Source: Roseiflexus sp.
GTDB taxonomy: Bacteria; Chloroflexota; Chloroflexia; Chloroflexales; Roseiflexaceae
DNA length: 64,000 nt
Direction: 5' to 3'
NCBI GenBank assembly: GCA_025062325.1
Contig: JANXAL010000015.1
Location: forward strand, 1-64,000
Below the pieces are notes generated by a model. It searched no databases, was not told the DNA's origin, and was given only the letters and a program-made list of their open reading frames with translations. Shown here piece by piece: positions 1 through 6,790 of the stretch. The position numbers were made by a program, and so were the translations under genes. Numbering within the stretch: the first letter of the stretch is position 1; every line of letters starts with the position of its first letter.

Positions 1-1983
1 CTCGGCGGAGCAACCGACACGCTGGCGCGTGAGGCGGCATTGCGCGAAGCAGCCATTCTCCAGGCGGCGCGCGACGAACTCCAGCAGGCGTTCAGCGCCG
101 AGGGACGGCGACATCTGCTGAACCCATTCGCCCCCGCTGCCGAGCGAAACGCTGAGGTCGTCGCTGTGCTGCGCCAGGCAATCGGACAACATCGTGCGCG
201 CGGCGGCCCACTGGCGCGCGTCCCGACCGATGACGAAACCCTGCTGGAAATTTTCGCTGCCACCCTCGGCTGGGGACCAGCGCAACGGTATCTCGACGAT
301 CCGCGCGTCAATGAGGTCAAAATTATCGGTCGGCGCATCCGCGTTCAGGAGAGCGGCAAACCCTTCGTGACCGTTGCGGAACAGTTTGCCACCGCTGCCG
401 AAGTGCGTGATCGCGCGATGCTGCTGGCATCGCTCATGGGCGTGCACCTCGACGCACAGAATCCGCAGGAAACGCTGCCTGCCGACCATGGAACGCGCAT
501 TCACGCAACCATTCCGCCGCGCATCCCGCCCGAAGATGGCGCGCTGATCTGCATCCGGCGCGGTCGGCGCGTCGCGTGGGATTTGAACGATGTTATGCAG
601 CGCGGCACATTCGACCGGCAGGTCTACGATCTGCTGCTGTTGCTGGCGCGGGCGCGCTGTTCCTTCTTGATTGCGGGACGAACGGGCAGCGGCAAGACAG
701 CGCTGCTTGAAGCGCTTGCCAACTCCTGGCCCGGCGATCCTCACATTCTGACGATCGAAGACCATATGCAGGAGATCCACATCCGGCGCGCCGATCTCTG
801 GACGCGCGAACAGGTCAATACCCAGCGCGACCCTGGCGCCTTCGGACGTGTTGCCAGAGAAGCGCTGCGCCAGACGCCCGATCTCCTCTGTCCTGGGGAA
901 ATCCGCGGCAACGAAGCGGGAGCGGTGCTGGCGCTAGTGCTCTCCGACCATCCAGTGATCACCACGCTGCACGCCCGCTCGTGCCGGGAAGCGGTGGAGC
1001 GCTTCGCCAGCTTCGCCGCCATGCCCGGCGCCTATATGTACGAAAACCGCCGCGCTGATGCGCTACGCGATGCCGCCAGCGGTTTCGATGTAGTGATCAA
1101 GCTCGACAACTGGGAAGAACTCGGTCTGCGCCTAATCACCGACATCGCGCTGCTGGACGGCGTTGTCGTGGAAGACGGCGCTCCCCGACCAGCCCTGGTT
1201 CCGCTGGCAAAGGTCGACATTCGCTCTGATGGACGGATTGCCTGGCAGTGCCGGGCAAGCGCCGGAGAAGGCGGTTTGCTGGAATGGCCAGAAGGTGATC
1301 AGACGCCTGCTTCGCTGCGCGAAAAACTGATTCGGGCGCGCGCGCTGGCGCAGGTGCGGCAGCATGCCACGACCCTCGACGCTGTTGCTGATGCCATTGC
1401 GCGCGCACAGACTCATACGCTGGCAGGTGCGCCAGCGCGCGCGCTGGCAGCGCTACGTAGCGCCTGGACGCAACGCCGAGACCCTCGACTGATCGGCGCG
1501 GCGCAGGATGTCCTGGGTCAGGCGCCAGGCATCTTTGCTGATGTCATCGAACAGGCAGGCGCCGAGGGGGCGGCATTGCAGCGCCTCATCGAAGCGAATC
1601 GCTGGCGTGATGCGCGCCTGGCGCTCGACGCAATCATGACCGACCTCGCCATCGCAGCGTATGCCGCGCCGCCAGGCGGCTGGGAAGCGATTGAGACCCG
1701 CATTCGCCAGGGTATTGCCGCTGAAACCGCTGCCGAAGAAGCGCGGATCGAAGCAGAGCGGGCGCTCGAACAGGGGCACGCCCGGCTTGCCGTTGACATG
1801 CTTGCCCGCTTCACTCCATCCAATCTGCCAATTACAATTGCGCTCCCGCTGATCCGTGTGCGCGAACGCGCAATGGAATACCTAGTGCAAGCAGGGCAGG
1901 GGTCCGAAGCTGCGCTCGCAACCGTGCGCGCCCAGCGCCGGGCACTGGAGATGAGCAGCGGATCGGACGCATGCTCGAATTGA
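1..1983 (+). CDS. CpaF/VirB11-like secretion ATPase (5' partial)
   Basis: ATPase of the type II/IV secretion superfamily, expected to be a cytoplasmic hexamer that powers pilus assembly or substrate transport. The frame is open to base 1 and the first in-frame start is a TTG at 40, so the true start probably lies upstream. Counting from that TTG, Walker A GRTGSGKT is at residues 213-220. It is followed by a His-box-like stretch and a Walker B-like GEIRG after PDLLCP. After the ATPase core, from about residue 430, there is an Ala/Arg-rich helical tail of about 200 residues that typical CpaF proteins lack. It heads an operon with TadB/TadC-like proteins (next gene 12 nt away) and VirB4/VirB6-like proteins. 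Family assignment is firm; the exact system is inferred. Confidence 0.88.
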   Translation, partial: LGGATDTLAREAALREAAILQAARDELQQAFSAEGRRHLLNPFAPAAERNAEVVAVLRQAIGQHRARGGPLARVPTDDETLLEIFAATLGWGPAQRYLDDPRVNEVKIIGRRIRVQESGKPFVTVAEQFATAAEVRDRAMLLASLMGVHLDAQNPQETLPADHGTRIHATIPPRIPPEDGALICIRRGRRVAWDLNDVMQRGTFDRQVYDLLLLLARARCSFLIAGRTGSGKTALLEALANSWPGDPHILTIEDHMQEIHIRRADLWTREQVNTQRDPGAFGRVAREALRQTPDLLCPGEIRGNEAGAVLALVLSDHPVITTLHARSCREAVERFASFAAMPGAYMYENRRADALRDAASGFDVVIKLDNWEELGLRLITDIALLDGVVVEDGAPRPALVPLAKVDIRSDGRIAWQCRASAGEGGLLEWPEGDQTPASLREKLIRARALAQVRQHATTLDAVADAIARAQTHTLAGAPARALAALRSAWTQRRDPRLIGAAQDVLGQAPGIFADVIEQAGAEGAALQRLIEANRWRDARLALDAIMTDLAIAAYAAPPGGWEAIETRIRQGIAAETAAEEARIEAERALEQGHARLAVDMLARFTPSNLPITIALPLIRVRERAMEYLVQAGQGSEAALATVRAQRRALEMSSGSDACSN

Positions 1984-1995
1984 AAGGACGTTGGA

Positions 1996-2946
1996 ATGAA
2001 GCCAGACTCAATTATCACACCAACCACAACACACCCCGAAACTGTATGGCTGGCGGATGTTCCGCCGCTGGCGGCAACAATCGCTGCCATCCTGCTGTTG
2101 ACCCTTCTGATGCGCAGCCGGTTGGGCGCAGCGCTCGATGCATATCTTGCGCGGCGGTTCACTCGTCCCGGCGCTGATCGCCTCGACCCTGCGCTGCGCT
2201 GGCATCCTCCAGTAATTGCGGCGTCGCGTCTGCTCGCCATTTGCATCGTCGCCTCCATCACGATCCTGGTTATCGTGAGCCGGATAGGACCGCTGCTTGT
2301 CGCTATCGTGCTGGCAGGACCGGCGACCGCGCTGCTCATCTGGGCGCTGCTCTGGTTTGAAGAGCAGCGCTACGTGAACCGCATCGACGCAGCCCTGCCA
2401 GCGACCGTCGGGCGGCTGGAGGCGCAGTTGCGCGCGGGAAGCGGTCTGCAACCCGCCATCGAGAAGGTCATCGCCGATATGCCTGCCTCACCGCTCAAAG
2501 CCGAGTGGTCGTGGTTCCTGGATCGGCTCGGGCAACCGCTCACTGCCGGATCGCTCGCCACTGCAACGACCGTGTGCGCTGCACTGCGCGCTCAGACGCC
2601 ATCCCGGCGCCACGCCACGTTTCTGAGCCATCTGGAGATCGCCATCGATCAGCCGCATGCCTCACTGGTGCAGCGGGTTCGTGCAGCATATGAAGCTATG
2701 CAGGCATCCGAACGCCGCACCAGTATGCTGGCGACAGAACTCGCTCAAATGCGCAATACCGGAATTGCCCTCTTCCTGATCAATGTCGGTATCGCGCTCT
2801 ACCTGTTCATCGTCCAGCACGAACGGTTTCTGAAGGCATACAGGAGCGATGTAGGCGTTCTTGTAGGAATAGGGCTGGCGCTGGTCGTTAGTGCGCCGCT
2901 CATTGGCGGCTACATGCTGGGACGGGCTGAGGACATCACCTATTGA
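1996..2946 (+). CDS. TadB-like T2SS-F family inner-membrane protein
   Basis: Predicted membrane platform protein (316 aa) of a Tad-like pilus or secretion machine, the usual partner of the CpaF ATPase. There are about five hydrophobic segments: one near residues 18-36, two adjacent ones near 75-115, and a C-terminal pair near 250-310. The cytoplasmic part between them (EEQRYVNRIDAALPATVGRL onward) has the T2SSF-like helical pattern. An AAAGGA ribosome binding site at about 1984 precedes the ATG. It lies 12 nt after the ATPase gene and is followed by a TadC-like gene, which is the Tad order A-B-C. Confidence 0.75.
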   Translation: MKPDSIITPTTTHPETVWLADVPPLAATIAAILLLTLLMRSRLGAALDAYLARRFTRPGADRLDPALRWHPPVIAASRLLAICIVASITILVIVSRIGPLLVAIVLAGPATALLIWALLWFEEQRYVNRIDAALPATVGRLEAQLRAGSGLQPAIEKVIADMPASPLKAEWSWFLDRLGQPLTAGSLATATTVCAALRAQTPSRRHATFLSHLEIAIDQPHASLVQRVRAAYEAMQASERRTSMLATELAQMRNTGIALFLINVGIALYLFIVQHERFLKAYRSDVGVLVGIGLALVVSAPLIGGYMLGRAEDITY

Positions 2947-2966
2947 TACCACCAGAGAGGCGTTCA

Positions 2967-3758
2967 ATGATCGATATTTTCATTGTATCGGGCGTCTGGA
3001 CGGCTTTCGTCGGCATCGCTGGCGTCCTGATCGCCGTGATTGGCATGGCGCAACTCGAACATGCGCGCGCGTTGGCAAGCGGGTTACGCACCCTGCCATC
3101 CCGCTGGGGGATGACCGGTCGGTTTGTACTGGGACACCTTGCGGCGCTGCCGCTCGCATCGGCGATTGTCCTGCTCATTGTATCTGCAGGGATTGACGGC
3201 GCGCTGCGCCTGCTCCTTGCAACCGTCGCATTTGCCATTTACCTGTATGTCGGCGTAATCATCCCGCGTAAACCGGTTACTGCCCGGCAGCGGGAACAGA
3301 AACGGCTGCGGCGTTTGACTCCGTCATTTGTCGCGTATGTGCGTGTAGCGCTCGCCGGATATGACCCTCCTCCGGCGCTCCTCGAGCGCTACCTGATGCG
3401 CCCTGATGACAAACATGCACCGATGCAGCGCGTCGTGGCTGATGCGCTGCGCCTGGTGCGCGATCACAGCGTGTTGCCGTTCGACGCACTGCGGCGCGTG
3501 GCGCGCGATCGGGGATGCCCTGAGTTGATCGACATCGCCGAGGCGCTGGCACAGGCCGAAGCAGAAGGTTCCGACCCGCACACCGTGTTGCTGGCGCAAG
3601 AGACGACGCTCAATCAAGTGCTCCACGATGAGTTCCGTCAGATGATCGAGCGGCGCAAACTCTACTTGCTCGCGCTTGCAGCCCTGGCAGTTGTCGGTGT
3701 GCTGGTGCAGATCATCTTCGTGATTGTGATGGGCAGCAACGTGATGGGACGCTTCTGA
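2967..3758 (+). CDS. TadC-like T2SS-F family membrane protein
   Basis: Second predicted membrane platform protein (263 aa), paired with the TadB-like gene. The ATG at 2967 is chosen because AGAGAGG sits 6 nt upstream; an in-frame TTG at 2943 would overlap the previous gene without a binding site. Hydrophobic segments lie near residues 3-25, 55-100 and 235-260. The region between carries the T2SSF-like sequence ALRRVARDRGCPELIDIAEA, which resembles the conserved helix in TadB/TadC. TadB/TadC pairs normally act with CpaF. Here the following genes are VirB-like instead of flp, rcpA or tadD, which is unusual. Confidence 0.72.
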   Translation: MIDIFIVSGVWTAFVGIAGVLIAVIGMAQLEHARALASGLRTLPSRWGMTGRFVLGHLAALPLASAIVLLIVSAGIDGALRLLLATVAFAIYLYVGVIIPRKPVTARQREQKRLRRLTPSFVAYVRVALAGYDPPPALLERYLMRPDDKHAPMQRVVADALRLVRDHSVLPFDALRRVARDRGCPELIDIAEALAQAEAEGSDPHTVLLAQETTLNQVLHDEFRQMIERRKLYLLALAALAVVGVLVQIIFVIVMGSNVMGRF

Positions 3759-3773
3759 ACCGGGGATTGAGCG

Positions 3774-4472
3774 ATGAAACCGTTTCGCCGCAACCGCTCG
3801 CGCCGCCGGGGTAAGCCGTTGAAGAAGAGCGCACAGCAACAGAGCGCGACTCATGCGCCGACGGCCAGTGATCGAGCGCTGTGCTGGCTGCTTGCCCGTC
3901 CGTCGCTCGATTGGTTACTGACCGCTGCGCTGCGCTATCCACGCATGCTGATGACCGCTGCCCTCGGCGTTGGCGCAGCGCTGGCAATCTGGCACATTGG
4001 CGCACTGCAGCCTGCGCCCGCAGACACGCCAAGTTTGATGCGCATCCCTAATGTGTCTGCGCCAGCAACATCGACTCCAGCAACGACAATCGCCGACGAT
4101 GTCGTGCAGTTTCTGGCAGCGTATAACCAGGCGAGCGCGCTGGCGGCGGCGCGGGGACAGGCGGCGTTGCTCGAACCCTACCTGGCGCCTGACAGTCCTG
4201 CCTGGCAGTCGGTGGCAGCGGAGTATGCACGGCGCGCCAGCGTCGGTGAGCGCCGCGACGCCTCCTTGGTGCGGTGGGGCGTTTTGCAGGGCGACATAAC
4301 CTCCGCCGGAGGCTGGGTCGATACCCAAGAGCAGTGGGATGTCGCCATTACCGTCGGCGGACGCATCGTCAGCAGCAGACGTGGCGTCCTGACGCGCAAT
4401 AGGTACTGGCTGCGCCGGGACGCTGATGGCTGGCGGATCGTCGATGCAGCGACAACCGAGGTGATCCGATGA
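3774..4472 (+). CDS. Single-pass membrane protein, VirB8/TcpC-like by position
   Basis: A 232-aa protein with a very basic N terminus, one transmembrane helix near residues 58-80, a short linker, and an extracytoplasmic domain of about 130 residues. The domain (AYNQASALAAARGQ... to ...YWLRRDADGWRIVDAAT) has the feel of an NTF2-like fold: an alpha-helical start, then strands ending in a Trp-rich WRI(V)D motif. VirB8 and TcpC of type IV secretion systems have this architecture and sit beside VirB6, as here. The domain assignment is my reading and needs a profile search. Its stop overlaps the next start (ATGA). Confidence 0.5.
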   Translation: MKPFRRNRSRRRGKPLKKSAQQQSATHAPTASDRALCWLLARPSLDWLLTAALRYPRMLMTAALGVGAALAIWHIGALQPAPADTPSLMRIPNVSAPATSTPATTIADDVVQFLAAYNQASALAAARGQAALLEPYLAPDSPAWQSVAAEYARRASVGERRDASLVRWGVLQGDITSAGGWVDTQEQWDVAITVGGRIVSSRRGVLTRNRYWLRRDADGWRIVDAATTEVIR

Positions 4473-6790
4473 GTGTGACAGAGAGACGTTTACAGAATGT
4501 CTCAGAAATGTCGATGCAAAGGCGGAAAGGCACAAAGCGTCGCAGTCGTGATGACATACCTTTGCGTCTTCGCGCCTTCGCGTCAGCTTGTTTGAGCAGA
4601 CCTCTTGTGTACGTGATTGTGGCAACGCTGATAATCATTCTGCCGACGCCGGTTCTTGCCGACGCGCCTGGCACCCGCGGCGATCCGCCGCAGCCGCAGG
4701 GTTCGATACAGCAGACAGGCGCTGCGCCTGCTGATACAGCTCACTGGCAAGGAGTGCAGCTCCTAGCGCCATCAGGCACGCCGCTGGATGCGCCCGCACC
4801 TTTCACAACTCTCGACACCGATTCGGCTGGCAGTTGGTTGTCGCGCAACCTCAACCCCGGCAACTGGGTGCTCGATGCCGGGATGGGCGTTGTAGCGGGG
4901 GTGATCGCCACCTTCGGCGAGACGGCTCAGCGCACAGCGCTGGTACTCCTCAACGCACGAGCGTCTGGTCACTGGACCATCATTCCTTCAAGCTGCAGTG
5001 ACAATGCTGCAACCAACTTCGTCTTCTGCACGCCATCGGCCCTCACCTACAACCATCCGGCAATGGCATCCATCTGGAGTGTAATGCGCGCCGTAGCGCA
5101 ACTGCTGGTCACACTCCTCTTTGTCGTGCGGATGAGTCGTCTGCTGGCGGAAGGTCAGCAGAGCCTGGCGACCGAAGGCAAAGGACTGCTATTGACCTTC
5201 ATCGGCGTTTCGCTGTTCATCAATTCGACGCAAGCGACGCTTGCCTTCATCATTGATCTCTTCAACGCCGTCAGCGATGCGCTCCTTTCACGAGCCGCAT
5301 TCGAGATGCCGACGCCGGTCAGGCTCGATCTGAATATCGGCGCGATGCTGATGTATGCCGTGTTCTGGCTGGTGATGGTGTGGTTGATCATCAAAAGCGC
5401 GTTCCGTGTGGTGTCTGTGATGGTGCTGGTCGGTCTTGCGCCGCTTGCGGGCGCGCTGTTGATGGATCGCTCGACATCGCCGCGCTTCTACGGCTGGCTC
5501 AACCGTCTCTTCGATCTCCTGATCGAACAGGTGGCGCTGGCGGCAACGATGATTGTCGCAGTGGCGCTGGTGTCGCCGCTGAGGGGCGGGGTGGTTGAGT
5601 CATTCACCGGATATGTGCTCGGTCTCCTCACACTGCTGGTAACAGTGCTCGGTTCGGAGAAGTTGACCGGCATGGCGCGCTCGGTGACCCAGGGCATGCC
5701 GCTGGTGACACGGCTGCAGAGCTACCTTTGGCGCAAAAGCGGAGTTGTTCCAAGAGCAGAGAACGCGGCAAAGTGGACAGCAAGACAGGCCGTGTCCGCT
5801 GCTGGCGAGTCGCTCATGCGTCTCGGCTTTGATCGTCGCTTCAGCCGGGCAGTGCGCGCGATGGTCAGACCAGGCGCGGACGCGGCCAGCGGACGTTCCG
5901 TTACAGCGCCTCGAACCGTCGATGGACGCGTGCCGTTTCAGATGCCTACAGCCGACAGCCGCACCCGGCGCAGGTACGACCGCCTGAAGGCGCAGATGCT
6001 TGCTGGCGATCAACCCGACCGGGCGCGGCGCGAGATGGCAGCGATCCACGCTCGAGGCATGCGCGCTCAGGCTGATGAAATCAAGAAGCGTATCGGCTTC
6101 AGAACTCCTGCGCAGGAAGCTCTGGCGAAGCGGCAGGCTGTCGCTGATCTGGAACGACGCGCTGCGCAGCAGGAGGCGTTTGCGAAAGGGCAATTGCATC
6201 CGCGTCCATCACCATGGAATGCCGAGCAACGCCAGCGTCGCCGTGCGATTGCGCGTGATACGTTGCTCGAAGTGCAGGCTGAACACAAAATTGAGCGCGA
6301 AAACACACTCGCGGCAATCCAGCGCGATGAACACGAGCTGCGCACTGCAGCGCCTGAACAGCGCGCCGCTATTATGGCGCGCATCCAGGAACGGCGGGCG
6401 CGCGTGGCGGAACTGACTCCCGCTGCAGGCATGACTGTTGCTGCAGCCACCCGCGCACACGCAGCGGCGCGTATGCGGCAGCGCCTGGCGGAGGAAGGGC
6501 TGGCCACGCCGCCACGCGCGCGCCGACCGTGGAAGATAGCATCACAATCGTCACCGCTCTATCACGCTGTCGGTACGGTTGAGCGTCCCGCTCCAGGAAT
6601 GAGTCGTCCCTCTATGCCACCTGCTCCCTCCCAACGGTGGGAAATGGCAAAACAATCGTTGCCGCCCTACTACGCCGTCATCGCCGCTGAACGCCGCACG
6701 CCAGGAACAGAGCATCCCTCTGCGCTGCCGACCGCTCCGCGTATGCGGGTTCCGCCGATGCGCCGCGAAGATGAACAGGAGCGCCGCTGA
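4469..6790 (+). CDS. VirB6/TrbL-like polytopic membrane protein with coiled-coil tail
   Basis: 773-aa membrane protein. A signal-like hydrophobic segment ends in ADA at about residue 65. A lumenal segment follows, then six to seven helices between about residues 205 and 430, and a long Arg/Ala/Glu-rich coiled-coil cytoplasmic tail (about 480-700). The tail ends with two similar Pro-rich repeats (QSSPLYHAV and QSLPPYYAV). This matches VirB6/TrbL proteins, which form the membrane channel of type IV systems. The ATG overlaps the upstream stop. Oddity: residues about 15-44 are encoded by a copy of a dispersed intergenic repeat (see 4492-4602). The signal-like segment follows directly, so the ancestral start may have been near L42 (TTG at 4592). 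Confidence 0.65.
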   Translation: MSVTERRLQNVSEMSMQRRKGTKRRSRDDIPLRLRAFASACLSRPLVYVIVATLIIILPTPVLADAPGTRGDPPQPQGSIQQTGAAPADTAHWQGVQLLAPSGTPLDAPAPFTTLDTDSAGSWLSRNLNPGNWVLDAGMGVVAGVIATFGETAQRTALVLLNARASGHWTIIPSSCSDNAATNFVFCTPSALTYNHPAMASIWSVMRAVAQLLVTLLFVVRMSRLLAEGQQSLATEGKGLLLTFIGVSLFINSTQATLAFIIDLFNAVSDALLSRAAFEMPTPVRLDLNIGAMLMYAVFWLVMVWLIIKSAFRVVSVMVLVGLAPLAGALLMDRSTSPRFYGWLNRLFDLLIEQVALAATMIVAVALVSPLRGGVVESFTGYVLGLLTLLVTVLGSEKLTGMARSVTQGMPLVTRLQSYLWRKSGVVPRAENAAKWTARQAVSAAGESLMRLGFDRRFSRAVRAMVRPGADAASGRSVTAPRTVDGRVPFQMPTADSRTRRRYDRLKAQMLAGDQPDRARREMAAIHARGMRAQADEIKKRIGFRTPAQEALAKRQAVADLERRAAQQEAFAKGQLHPRPSPWNAEQRQRRRAIARDTLLEVQAEHKIERENTLAAIQRDEHELRTAAPEQRAAIMARIQERRARVAELTPAAGMTVAAATRAHAAARMRQRLAEEGLATPPRARRPWKIASQSSPLYHAVGTVERPAPGMSRPSMPPAPSQRWEMAKQSLPPYYAVIAAERRTPGTEHPSALPTAPRMRVPPMRREDEQERR
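4492..4602. repeat. Dispersed 'CTTTGCGTCTTCGCGCC' repeat inside a coding sequence
   Basis: Copy of a roughly 100-bp dispersed element inside the VirB6-like gene. The left part GTCTCAGAAA and AAAGGCGGAAAGGCACAAAG is partly complementary to the right part CTTTGCGTCTTCGCGCCTTC. The right end is GTCAGCTTGTTTGAG. Other copies or half copies lie near 33092-33185, 36046-36136, 36260-36356, 42190-42236, 49096-49128 and 52656-52690, all intergenic. The frame stays open through the element. Boundaries are approximate, from eye alignment. Confidence 0.65.

Noticed and set aside
1518-2339. Long minus-strand open frame (273 codons)
   Set aside because: It overlaps the CpaF-like and TadB-like genes, has Ser/Arg-rich composition typical of antisense GC-rich frames and no recognisable motif.
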